From an uncultured Opitutia bacterium (GTDB taxonomy: Bacteria > Verrucomicrobiota > Verrucomicrobiia > Opitutales > Opitutaceae): DNA of 34,485 nucleotides. Where the stretch lies: assembly GCA_903948415.1 (NCBI GenBank), contig CAJAYO010000431.1:1-34485 (forward strand). Direction: 5' to 3'. The notes beneath the pieces were generated by a model that had not been told where the DNA came from, ran no database searches, and worked only from the letters and a program-made list of their open reading frames with translations. The position numbers were made by a program, and so were the translations under genes. How positions within the stretch are numbered: position 1 is the first letter of the stretch; each line of letters begins with the position of its first letter. Below, piece after piece: positions 7,154 through 14,480 of this stretch.

Positions 7154-8401
7154 GTGAATCGGCGCAATTACATCGTCGTCACGTCGGCCTACTGGGGGTT
7201 CACGCTCACGGACGGAGCGCTGCGCATGCTCGTGCTGCTGCACTTCGCGCAACTCGGCTATTCGCCGGTGCGGCTGGCGATGCTGTTTTTATTCTACGAG
7301 TTTTTCGGGATCGTCACGAATCTGTTCGGGGGGTGGCTGGCGAGCCGGCTGGGGCTGCGGGTGACGTTGCTGGCGGGGCTGGCGTTGCAGGTGGCGGCGC
7401 TGGGGATGCTGGCGCTGTTGAATCCGGCGTGGTCGGCGGGGCTCGCGGTGGGCTACGTGATGGCGGCGCAGGCGCTGTCGGGCATCGCGAAGGATCTCAC
7501 GAAAATGAGTTCGAAGAGTGCGATCAAGGTGCTCGTGCCGGCGGGCGAGGCGGGGCGGGGCGCGCTGTTCCGGTGGGTGGCGATCCTGACGGGATCCAAG
7601 AACGCGTTGAAGGGCGTGGGTTTTTTCCTGGGCGGATTCTTGCTGAGCGTGGCGGGCTTTGCGGGTGCGCTGAGCGTGATGGCGGGGGCGTTGCTGGTCG
7701 TGCTGGTGGCGGCGTGGGCGGGGTTGCCGGCGGCGATGGGCAAGGCCAAGCAGAAAGTCGGGTGGGGGGACCTGTTTGCGAAGAGCCGCGCGGTGAACGT
7801 GCTGTCGGCGGCGCGGTTTTTTCTGTTTGGGGCGCGCGACATTTGGTTCGTGGTCGGCGTGCCGGTCTTCCTGAGCGCGTCGCTCGGCTGGAGCGGGGCG
7901 CGGGTGGGGGCGTTCATGGCGTGCTGGGTGATCGGTTACGGGATTGTGCAGTCGGCGGCCCCGGCGGTGTTGCGCGGGCGGGCGCCGGCCGGCGGGGTCG
8001 CGGCGGGGCTGGCGTTCGGGCTCGCCGGAATTGCGGCCGCGGTGCCGCTGGCCCTCGCGGCGGGGGCGCCGGCGGGCGGGGTGATCGTGGGTGGGCTCGC
8101 GGTGTTCGGCGCGGTGTTTGCGCTGAACTCGGCGGTCCACTCCTACCTGATTCTTGATTACACGGACGGCGACAAGGTGGCGCTGAACGTGGGGTTTTAT
8201 TATATGGCGAACGCGGGCGGACGGCTCGTCGGTTGCCTGTTGTCGGGCGCGCTCTTCCAGGTGGGCGGGCTCGCGGGATGCCTGTGGGGGACCTTTGCGT
8301 TTGCCCTGGCGGCGGCGGTGATCGCGCTGGCGCTGCCGCGGCATGCCGCGCATCCGGAGAAACTGGCCGCGGGGGGCGTGAAACTGGACGCGGGGGACTG
8401 A
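7154..8401 (+). CDS. arsJ: Organoarsenical (1-arseno-3-phosphoglycerate) exporter ArsJ
   Basis: This MFS-type inner membrane permease has about 12 hydrophobic segments and the ArsJ N-terminus [27 protein letters not shown]. Further conserved stretches are [33 protein letters not shown] and [15 protein letters not shown]. It exports the arseno-sugar phosphate made by the neighbouring GAPDH. The GTG at 7154 is chosen since ArsJ proteins begin just before the NY motif; a GTG at 7133 would add seven residues. Neither has a clear Shine-Dalgarno. It follows the GAPDH gene by 45 bp. The coding strand is strikingly G-rich, with alanine mostly as gcg. Confidence 0.93.
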   Translation: MNRRNYIVVTSAYWGFTLTDGALRMLVLLHFAQLGYSPVRLAMLFLFYEFFGIVTNLFGGWLASRLGLRVTLLAGLALQVAALGMLALLNPAWSAGLAVGYVMAAQALSGIAKDLTKMSSKSAIKVLVPAGEAGRGALFRWVAILTGSKNALKGVGFFLGGFLLSVAGFAGALSVMAGALLVVLVAAWAGLPAAMGKAKQKVGWGDLFAKSRAVNVLSAARFFLFGARDIWFVVGVPVFLSASLGWSGARVGAFMACWVIGYGIVQSAAPAVLRGRAPAGGVAAGLAFGLAGIAAAVPLALAAGAPAGGVIVGGLAVFGAVFALNSAVHSYLILDYTDGDKVALNVGFYYMANAGGRLVGCLLSGALFQVGGLAGCLWGTFAFALAAAVIALALPRHAAHPEKLAAGGVKLDAGD

Positions 8402-8415
8402 TGGGGGGCGGTGGT

Positions 8416-8420
8416 GGAGG
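8416..8420 (+). promoter_or_regulatory. Strong Shine-Dalgarno of acr3
   Basis: GGAGG lies 9 nt before the acr3 ATG at 8430, followed by an A-rich spacer. It stands out because most other starts in this window have no recognisable Shine-Dalgarno, so the arsenite permease may be translated independently and efficiently. Confidence 0.65.
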
Positions 8421-8429
8421 AAAAAACTT

Positions 8430-9509
8430 ATGGATCCCGTGCTGAAAAAACTCTCGTTCCTCGACCGTTATCTGACGGTCTGGATTTTTGCCGCCATGGC
8501 CGGCGGCGTGGCGCTCGGGCACTTTGTCATCACGGACCCCGCGGCGTTTTTCGCGCCGATGACGGTGGGCACGACCAATCTGCCGATCGCGATCGGTCTG
8601 ATCCTCATGATGTATCCGCCGCTCGCGAAGGTGAAGTATGCCGAGCTCCCGCGGGTGTTCGCCGACACGCGGATTCTCGGCCTTTCGCTGGTGCAAAACT
8701 GGATCGTGGGTCCGGTCCTGATGTTTCTGCTCGCGGTAATTTTTCTGCGTGACCGTCCGGACTACATGGTGGGGCTCATTCTCGTCGGGATCGCGCGGTG
8801 CATCGCGATGGTGCTCGTCTGGAACGAGCTCGCCAAGGGCAGCCGTGAATACGCCGCGGGACTGGTGGCGCTCAACAGCCTCGCGCAGATTCTGTTCTAC
8901 AGTGCCTTCGCGTGGCTCTTCCTGACGGTGTTGCCGCCTTACTTCGGGCTGGAGGGGCGGATCGTGAAGATCGCGATGGGCGACATCTTCTGGAGTGTCA
9001 TGGTCTACCTCGGCATTCCGTTTGCAGCGGGCGCGATCAGCCGGGTGGTCCTGGTCCGCGCGAAAGGCGAGGCCTGGTATGAACAGACGTTTCTGCCGCG
9101 GATTTCCCCGCTCACGCTGGTCGCGCTGCTCTTCACGATTGTGATGATGTTTACGTTCAAAGGGGAAACGATCGTCCAGTTGCCGCTGGATGTGGCGCGC
9201 ATCGCGGCGCCGCTCGTCGTCTATTTTGCCGTGATGTTTTTCGTGAGCTTCTTCATGGCGAAGAAACTCGGGGCCGACTACGAACGTTCGGCGACGCTCG
9301 CGTTCACGTCGGCCGGCAATAATTTCGAACTGGCGATCGCGGTGGCGATCGCGGTGTTTGGGCTGGATTCCGGCGTGGCCTTTGCCGCGGTCGTCGGGCC
9401 GTTGGTCGAGGTGCCGGCCCTGATTGGGCTCGTGCATGTGGCTTTGTGGCTGCGCAAAACGTTTGGTCCTCCCGGCGGTGGACCGGCCGCGCCATCGGCG
9501 GCCGGGTAG
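8430..9509 (+). CDS. acr3: Arsenite efflux permease, Acr3 family
   Basis: Acr3 is a ten-helix member of the bile/arsenite/riboflavin transporter superfamily that extrudes As(III). The 359-residue protein shows the family's order of segments: [19 protein letters not shown], a first gated region with [19 protein letters not shown], the conserved cysteine motif [18 protein letters not shown] (C124, essential in characterised members), and the second inverted-repeat signature [20 protein letters not shown]. It ends within [23 protein letters not shown]. It can act alone or with ArsA. The gene follows arsJ after 28 bp and has a good Shine-Dalgarno. Confidence 0.96.
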   Translation: MDPVLKKLSFLDRYLTVWIFAAMAGGVALGHFVITDPAAFFAPMTVGTTNLPIAIGLILMMYPPLAKVKYAELPRVFADTRILGLSLVQNWIVGPVLMFLLAVIFLRDRPDYMVGLILVGIARCIAMVLVWNELAKGSREYAAGLVALNSLAQILFYSAFAWLFLTVLPPYFGLEGRIVKIAMGDIFWSVMVYLGIPFAAGAISRVVLVRAKGEAWYEQTFLPRISPLTLVALLFTIVMMFTFKGETIVQLPLDVARIAAPLVVYFAVMFFVSFFMAKKLGADYERSATLAFTSAGNNFELAIAVAIAVFGLDSGVAFAAVVGPLVEVPALIGLVHVALWLRKTFGPPGGGPAAPSAAG

Positions 9510-9583
9510 GGGCTGGGCGTAATCCTCCGCGCTTGGGCTCGCGTGAACCTGCATCCGTCGTTCAACGTCGCGCCGTGTCCGTC

Positions 9584-9700
9584 ATGACGCCCCGCCCACC
9601 CAACTGTCGCACCGGCTGCACAATCGTGCCGGATCGCCGCGCGTCGGTGCGGCCGACGGCCGCCGCGGGCGGGCTGGGGCGTGGGGAGGCGGGGGCATGA
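9584..9700 (+). CDS. Possible 38-residue ORF with CxxxC, coupled to the TSUP gene
   Basis: An ATG at 9584 opens a 38-codon frame starting MTPRPPNCRTGCTIV and stopping at 9698-9700, exactly overlapping the next ATG (ATGA), the same coupling used by the certain genes upstream. The frame continues upstream into acr3, so openness alone is weak evidence in this GC-rich DNA. The basic, Gly/Ala-rich C-terminus looks uninformative. I do not recognise it. It may be a translated leader for the permease gene or simply noise. Confidence 0.3.
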   Translation: MTPRPPNCRTGCTIVPDRRASVRPTAAAGGLGRGEAGA

Positions 9701-10410
9701 TTGCCGGGGTTTTTCTCGTCGTGGCCGCGCTCTACGCCACCGTCGGGCACGGCGGGGCCTCGGGCTATTTGGCGGTGATGGCGCTCGCGGGTTTCGATCC
9801 CGCGGCAATGAAGCCGACGGCGCTCGTGCTGAATGTCGTGGTCTCGTTGATCGGCACGGTGGTTTTTGTCCGCGCCGGACATTTCGCGTGGAGGTTGTTC
9901 TGGCCCTTTGCGCTCGTGGCGGCGCCCTTTGCCTATTGGGGCGGTGGCTGGCACCTCAGCGCGGACGTTTTCCGGGGGCTCGTGGCGGCGGCGCTGGTTT
10001 TCGCGGCGGGTCGGCTCTTTCTGCCGGCGACCCTGCGGTCGGAGGTGCGGCCGCCGCCGGTGTGGGCGATCGTCGTCGCGGGCGCTGCGATTGGATTTGT
10101 CTCCGGGCTGATCGGCGTGGGTGGCGGAATTTTTCTGACGCCGTTGATCTTGTTTTGCCGGTGGGCGGAGCCGAAGCCGGCGGCGGCGGTGTCCGCGCCG
10201 TTTATTTTGGTGAACTCGCTGGCGGGCCTGCTCGGTGCGGCCGAATCGTTGGATCAATTGCCGGCGTCGTGGCCCTGGCTGGCGGTCGCCGCGACGGCCG
10301 GCGGGTTGCTCGGCTCGCGGTGGGGCAGCCGGGTGGCGCGGCCCGCGCAGTTGCGGCCGGCGTTGGCGCTGGTGCTGCTCGTGGCGGCGGTGAAGCTCGT
10401 GGTCGCTTGA
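9697..10410 (+). CDS. TSUP-family (TauE/SafE) membrane transporter
   Basis: This 237-residue polytopic protein has about seven or eight hydrophobic segments and the duplicated signature of the TSUP family: GHGGASGYLAVMALAG near the N-terminus and SGLIGVGGGIFLTPLILF in the second half. The family exports sulfite, sulfoacetate or related anions; members occur in arsenic islands, where the substrate is unproven. Its position directly after acr3 on the same strand suggests it belongs to the island. It begins in the ATGA overlapping a small ORF. Confidence 0.87.
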   Translation: MIAGVFLVVAALYATVGHGGASGYLAVMALAGFDPAAMKPTALVLNVVVSLIGTVVFVRAGHFAWRLFWPFALVAAPFAYWGGGWHLSADVFRGLVAAALVFAAGRLFLPATLRSEVRPPPVWAIVVAGAAIGFVSGLIGVGGGIFLTPLILFCRWAEPKPAAAVSAPFILVNSLAGLLGAAESLDQLPASWPWLAVAATAGGLLGSRWGSRVARPAQLRPALALVLLVAAVKLVVA

Positions 10411-10450
10411 GCGGGCGGCGCAGTTGAGGGTTGAAAACAGAGGGGCGGGT

Positions 10451-10468
10451 GCGAACGTGCCCGTTCGC
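10451..10468 (+). promoter_or_regulatory. Perfect 7-bp hairpin abutting the HAD start codon
   Basis: GCGAACG (10451-10457) and CGTTCGC (10462-10468) form a perfect inverted repeat with a TGCC loop, ending at the base before the ATG at 10469. It would sequester the ribosome-binding region in RNA, or serve as a dyad operator in DNA. Which of these holds is unknown. Confidence 0.4.
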
Positions 10469-11062
10469 ATGAAACTGGAGATTCCGGACGGAGACTTTGC
10501 AGGCTACATTTTTGACCTCGATGGCACGCTCGTGGACACGATGCCGTTGCACTATCGCGCCTGGGACACCGCGATGCGGCAGGCGGGGCTCACCTGCCAG
10601 CTCGATGAGGAGCTGTTTTACTCGCTCGGGGGCGTGCCGACGCGGCGCGTGGCGGCGCTGATCGGGGAGCACTATGGCCTGAAACTCGATGTCGAGGCGG
10701 TGTTCGAGGCGAAGGAGCGGCTGTTTGGCGAGATTCGGGCGGATGCCCGGTTGATCGAGCCGGTCGTGGAGTTCGCCCGAAAGGTGGCGAAGTCGCACCC
10801 GGTGAGCATCGCTTCGGGCGGGACGAGCGACATCGTGCACCCGATGTTAAAGCTGACGGGGCTCGCGGAAATTTTTCCCGTCGTGGTGTCGGCGGACGAT
10901 GTGGTGCACGGGAAGCCGGCGCCGGACATGTTTTTGCTGGCCGCGAAGAAAATGGGAGTGGAGCCGAGCCGGTGCCTCGTGTTCGAGGATGCGGAGCCGG
11001 GCATGCGCGCAGCGGAGGCGGCGGGGATGAAGTGGGTGCGGGTCGCGAGCCGGAAGAAGTGA
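10469..11062 (+). CDS. HAD-superfamily phosphatase, beta-phosphoglucomutase-like
   Basis: From the ATG at 10469 the 197-residue protein has HAD motif I FDLDGTLVDT (nucleophile D16, acid/base D18), an alpha-helical cap of the beta-phosphoglucomutase/YqaB type (LHYRAWDTAMRQAGL), motif II with IASGGTSD, and motifs III/IV with GKPAPDMFLLAAKKMGV and CLVFEDAEPGMRAAEAAGM. Such enzymes dephosphorylate small sugar phosphates such as fructose-1-phosphate; the exact substrate cannot be read from the sequence. A longer frame opens with TTG at 10424, but that start adds an unconserved extension running through the hairpin. It may be unrelated to arsenic. Confidence 0.85.
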   Translation: MKLEIPDGDFAGYIFDLDGTLVDTMPLHYRAWDTAMRQAGLTCQLDEELFYSLGGVPTRRVAALIGEHYGLKLDVEAVFEAKERLFGEIRADARLIEPVVEFARKVAKSHPVSIASGGTSDIVHPMLKLTGLAEIFPVVVSADDVVHGKPAPDMFLLAAKKMGVEPSRCLVFEDAEPGMRAAEAAGMKWVRVASRKK

Positions 11063-11201
11063 GGCGAGGGCAGAGGTGAGGCAAGGCGGGCAAGTGCCGC
11101 AAGGCGCGGGCGGGTGGATCGTGCGCAGTGAGCAAGCGGGGAGGCGCTCCCGGGCGCATTTCGGGCTTTCGCGCCGGGCGCGAATCGTATTCGAATGCGG
11201 C

Positions 11202-12314
11202 ATGACTTTCGATTCTTTGGTCAAACCTTCGGTGCGTACCCAGCCCGTCTATGAGCCGGGCAAGCCGATCGAGGACGTCGCTCGTGAACTGGGCCTCGAT
11301 CCGGCGGGGATCATCAAGCTGGCGTCGAACGAGAATCCGTGGGGCCCGTCGCCCAAGGCGATCGCCGCGGCGAAGCGGGCGCTCGAGCACGGCGAACTCT
11401 ATCCGGACGGCGGATGTTTCGCGCTGCGGCAAAAACTCGCCGGCAAGTGGGGGTTGGGCGCGGACCAGTTTGTCGTGGGCAACGGCTCGAACGAGATCAT
11501 CGAATTGCTCGGCCATGCGTTTGTTGCCGAGGGCGACGAAGTGGTGATGGGTGCGCCGGCGTTCGTCGTCTACAAGCTGGTCACGTTGTTGTTCGGCGCC
11601 AAGGCGGTCGAGGTGCCGTTGGTCAACCATCGGCACGATCTGGCGAAGATCGCCGCCGCGATCACCCCGCGCACGAAATTGGTTTATGTGTGCACGCCCA
11701 ACAATCCGACGGGCACCGCGAACACCGAGGCGGAGTTGCTGGCCTTCGCGCGGGCCTTGCCGGAGCACGTCGTGGGCGTATTCGACGAGGCTTACGCGGA
11801 GTATCTCGAGCGGGCGCCGGACTTGCGTCCGCTCATCGCCGAGGGCCGCAAGGTCGTGTGCCTGCGGACCTTTTCGAAAATCTACGGCCTGGCATCGTTG
11901 CGCGTGGGCTACGGCTATGGCAGCGCGGACCTGTGCGCCCTGCTGAACCGCGTGCGGCAGCCGTTTAACGTGAATGCCATCGCGCAAGCCGCGGCGTTGG
12001 CCGCGCTGGACGACGATGCGTTCGCGGAAAAAACGGCGCGGGAGAACCGGGCCGGGCTGGCCCAGCTCGAGCGCGGGTGCGCCGAGCTCGGTCTGGAAGT
12101 GGTCGCAAGTGTGGCGAATTTCATGCTCGTGCGCGTCGGCGACGGCACCGCGGTATTCCAGGCGTTGCAGCGACGCGGGGTGATCGTCCGGCCTGTCCGG
12201 TCCTACGGAATGCCCGAGTGGGTGCGCGTGACGGTCGGCACGCCGGAGCAAAACAGCCGGTTCCTGGCCGAGCTCCGTCATTTTCTTCAGGGCCCGGCGG
12301 GCGCGACGCGGTGA
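11202..12314 (+). CDS. hisC: Histidinol-phosphate aminotransferase
   Basis: This 370-residue class I/II PLP-dependent aminotransferase has ASNENPWGPSPKAI near the N-terminus, the substrate-anchoring VGNGSNEIIELL, NNPTGT (PLP and substrate contact), VFDEAYAEY and the Schiff-base lysine in TFSKIYGLASLRVGY (K226). The C-terminal GVIVRPVRSYGMPEWVRVTVG is typical of HisC, which converts imidazole-acetol phosphate to histidinol phosphate. Some HisC proteins also act on phenylpyruvate or other aromatic substrates. No other his genes are nearby. The ATG at 11202 gives the usual N-terminus; the 139 bp before it contain a small CGAAT-CGT-ATTCG dyad and nothing else I can name. Confidence 0.93.
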   Translation: MTFDSLVKPSVRTQPVYEPGKPIEDVARELGLDPAGIIKLASNENPWGPSPKAIAAAKRALEHGELYPDGGCFALRQKLAGKWGLGADQFVVGNGSNEIIELLGHAFVAEGDEVVMGAPAFVVYKLVTLLFGAKAVEVPLVNHRHDLAKIAAAITPRTKLVYVCTPNNPTGTANTEAELLAFARALPEHVVGVFDEAYAEYLERAPDLRPLIAEGRKVVCLRTFSKIYGLASLRVGYGYGSADLCALLNRVRQPFNVNAIAQAAALAALDDDAFAEKTARENRAGLAQLERGCAELGLEVVASVANFMLVRVGDGTAVFQALQRRGVIVRPVRSYGMPEWVRVTVGTPEQNSRFLAELRHFLQGPAGATR

Positions 12315-12463
12315 ACCTCGATTCGCAGGCGAAGGGTGCCTGGCGCCGGGTGCGATTGGTCGGGCGAAAATCGGCCCGATGGGGCCGGGCGCGAGACTGC
12401 GATCACGACCAACTTTGTGTAAAATTCACTTGCACTAGTAATTCTGTTGCATTCTCCTCCCGG

Positions 12464-12523
12464 TCTTTTCCTTCAGCCAAATGAGCAAAATTCCTCACGC
12501 TCTTTTCCACCGACCAAATGAGC
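12464..12523 (+). repeat. Bipartite 23-nt direct repeat, candidate enhancer-binding site
   Basis: TCTTTTCC-N5-CCAAATGAGC occurs at 12464-12486 and again at 12501-12523, a centre-to-centre distance of 37 bp, with different N5 sequences. It lies about 70-130 bp upstream of the transcription start predicted from the sigma-54 element, where bacterial enhancer-binding proteins usually bind. The surrounding 12315-12656 gap has no gene and is markedly less GC-rich than its neighbours. Confidence 0.6.
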
Positions 12524-12569
12524 GCGTTGGGATCGTCTCCGGCACAAAATCCGTCCGTGGCGTGCACTC

Positions 12570-12585
12570 TGGCCCAAGGCTTGCA
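12570..12585 (+). promoter_or_regulatory. Sigma-54 (RpoN) -24/-12 promoter of the polysaccharide export operon
   Basis: CTGGCCCAAGGCTTGCAG (12569-12586) matches the -24/-12 consensus TGGCAC-N5-TTGCA, with one difference in the -24 hexamer. The GG at 12571-12572 and the GC at 12583-12584 are separated by the required 10 bp. Transcription would start at about 12596, leaving a leader of about 60 nt before the ATG at 12657. Activation would need an AAA+ enhancer-binding protein, probably at the upstream direct repeats. Confidence 0.65.
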
Positions 12586-12656
12586 GTTCGGATCGACGGT
12601 TTTTGAGCTTCTCAATTTAGATTTCTTTCTCCTAGCTACCAACAACTACCACGCAA

Positions 12657-13760
12657 ATGAAGAACTACGCACGAATTGCCATCATATCAGTCGCGTTTGG
12701 CACCGCGGTCAGCGCCGCTCCGTTTTTGGCGATCGGAGACGGGGCCGAGTTGTTTGTCACCGGCACCCTGGGAGTCCGGGCTGATGATAATATTTTCACG
12801 ACGGACAAGCCGATCAGTGACACGATTTTTGACATCAATCCCGGCGTGGAAATCACCTTCGGCAAGGACGCGGCGCTCAAGGGAGCGCTGACGCTGGTCG
12901 ACAGTTTCGCCAACTACTCCGACAACAGCAATCTGAACACGAACCTGTTCACGGGTGATTTCAATGCGGCTTTTGACGACGCCAAGTTGAAGCTGAAGTT
13001 CAACACGGGTTTCCATGAGCTCAACCAGAACGCCCCCGACATTCGGGGTCTGACGCGTCGCGATCAGTTTGTCATCGGTTCGGGTGCGGAAGTTGAGATC
13101 TCGCAAATCACGTCGGTCGCCGCCGGGGTCGATTTCGACCACACGAACTACAAGCGCGCCGGTTATGGCGATTCGGACACCCTGACGGTCCCGCTGAATT
13201 TCTACTACAAATGGACCGCGAAAACGTCCCTCAGCGCCGGTTACCGTTACAAGGACTATCAGACCACGGTGGGTTTGGATTCCTCGGATCACTATTTCAA
13301 CGTCGGTGCGCGCGGTGAGCTGTTCTCCGAGAAGCTGACCGGCGAGGTTTCGGCCGGTGTGACCACCCGTGAGTTCTCCCGGGGTGGGAATGAGACCCTG
13401 CCCGGTTTCGAGGCCAAGCTGACCTACGAGATCACGCCGAAGACCTCGCTCCAGCTCGGCGGTTCGAACGATTTCGGGACTTCTCCCCAAGGTGCACAGC
13501 AAAAGAACCTGTCCTTCAACGGCGGCCTGAACATCAAGCTTGACGACCAATGGACCCTGAACGGTGGTTTGAATTTCCGGGCCGTCGATTACTACACCCG
13601 CACTGAAGACTACATCGAGGGAACTCTTGGCGCCGGCTACATTGTTAATGCGTTCGTGAAGATCGCGGCGAGCTACACCTACCGCAACAACAGCTCGCCC
13701 CTCGTCGGCGGCGATTTCACGCAAAACGTGTTCAGTCTCTCCGCCAGCTTGCGCTACTAA
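12657..13760 (+). CDS. Outer membrane beta-barrel protein of polysaccharide export (BBP2-like)
   Basis: This 367-residue protein has a signal peptide (MKNYARIAIISVAFGTAVSA, cleavage near A20) and then alternating beta-strand sequence. Recurrent aromatic-girdle strands such as TSLSAGYRYKDYQ, FVKIAASYTYRNN and a final strand ending SASLRY with terminal tyrosine mark an outer membrane barrel. It resembles the putative beta-barrel porin family seen in exopolysaccharide clusters (VpsM and Myxococcus Wzp types). Being followed by a short periplasmic OPX protein and a Wzc kinase, it probably forms the outer membrane channel for the polymer. GC content is lower than in neighbouring genes. The ATG at 12657 directly precedes a good signal sequence. 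Confidence 0.82.
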   Translation: MKNYARIAIISVAFGTAVSAAPFLAIGDGAELFVTGTLGVRADDNIFTTDKPISDTIFDINPGVEITFGKDAALKGALTLVDSFANYSDNSNLNTNLFTGDFNAAFDDAKLKLKFNTGFHELNQNAPDIRGLTRRDQFVIGSGAEVEISQITSVAAGVDFDHTNYKRAGYGDSDTLTVPLNFYYKWTAKTSLSAGYRYKDYQTTVGLDSSDHYFNVGARGELFSEKLTGEVSAGVTTREFSRGGNETLPGFEAKLTYEITPKTSLQLGGSNDFGTSPQGAQQKNLSFNGGLNIKLDDQWTLNGGLNFRAVDYYTRTEDYIEGTLGAGYIVNAFVKIAASYTYRNNSSPLVGGDFTQNVFSLSASLRY

Positions 13761-13786
13761 CGTTTTAGCACTCCATTCTCACTCTG

Positions 13787-13821
13787 CGGAAGAAGATCTA
13801 TATGGTCTTCTTCCGTTTTTT
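13787..13821 (+). terminator. Strong intrinsic terminator or attenuator inside the export operon
   Basis: CGGAAGAAGA (13787-13796) pairs perfectly with TCTTCTTCCG (13806-13815), extended by a T-G and a C-G pair, with a 5-nt loop and then six Ts (13816-13821). It lies 26 bp after the barrel gene and before the OPX gene, so barrel mRNA would exceed that of the downstream export genes. Confidence 0.85.
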
Positions 13822-13840
13822 GTCGGTCCCTATTTCACCC

Positions 13841-14461
13841 ATGTCCCGGTTGGCCTTCTCCTTTGTCCTTTCGTTCTTTTGGGTGCATGCGGTGATGGCT
13901 GCGCCCGCGGATTCCGCGTCCAAAACGGCCGCCTCGACCAAATCGGATGGGGCCAAGCCGGACTACATCCTGCAACCGTCCGACCTGATCCGGATTCAGA
14001 TTTTCCAGGAAGACGACCTTAACCGCGAAGTGCGCATCTCGCAGGAATACACGGTAAAACTTCCTCTGGTCGACACGGTGGACCTGAAGGATAAGACAGC
14101 GCGGCAGGCGGAAGACTACATCCGCGAACTTTACGGCCGCGATTTCCTCGCAAAACCGCAGGTCAACCTGTTCGTTTTGGAATACGCCCCCCGGCGCGTA
14201 TTTGTGGCCGGTGCGGTCGCGACGCCCGGCGTCGTGCTGTTCCAGCAGGAGCAGGGCCTGACCCTCATCGACGCCATCTCCCGGGCCGGCAGTTTCAACC
14301 GCCTGGCGGACAAAAAACGCGTGACCTTGAAACGGACGAAACCGGACGGTTCCACCGAAACCTCCACCATCAATGTCGACGACGTCATGAAGGGCGATAC
14401 GAACCAGACGTGGCCGCTTCAGCCGAACGACGTGATCACGATTCCCGAAAAAATTCTCTGA
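13841..14461 (+). CDS. Short polysaccharide export (OPX/Wza-like) protein
   Basis: The 206-residue protein starts with a signal peptide (MSRLAFSFVLSFFWVHAVMA). It contains a polysaccharide-export domain at about residues 40-120 (DYILQPSDLIRIQIFQEDDLNREVRIS, then VDTVDLKDKTARQAEDYI) and an SLBB domain at about 123-205 (VFVAGAVATPGVVLF, then WPLQPNDVITIPEKIL). It lacks a lipobox cysteine and ends after the SLBB, so the C-terminal amphipathic helix that lets E. coli Wza span the outer membrane is missing. It is therefore probably periplasmic and works with the upstream barrel. An ATG at 13802 in the same frame lies in the loop of the terminator hairpin and is rejected as the start. Confidence 0.88.
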   Translation: MSRLAFSFVLSFFWVHAVMAAPADSASKTAASTKSDGAKPDYILQPSDLIRIQIFQEDDLNREVRISQEYTVKLPLVDTVDLKDKTARQAEDYIRELYGRDFLAKPQVNLFVLEYAPRRVFVAGAVATPGVVLFQQEQGLTLIDAISRAGSFNRLADKKRVTLKRTKPDGSTETSTINVDDVMKGDTNQTWPLQPNDVITIPEKIL

Positions 14462-14480
14462 GCTTAGGCTTCCTCCCTCG

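Noticed and set aside
11181-11193. CGAAT-CGT-ATTCG dyad before hisC
   Set aside because: Arms of only 5 bp, no spacing logic relative to a promoter, and no known regulator; probably chance.
13802-13840. ATG at 13802 as the start of the OPX gene
   Set aside because: It lies in the loop of a strong intrinsic terminator; the ATG at 13841 directly precedes a good signal peptide.
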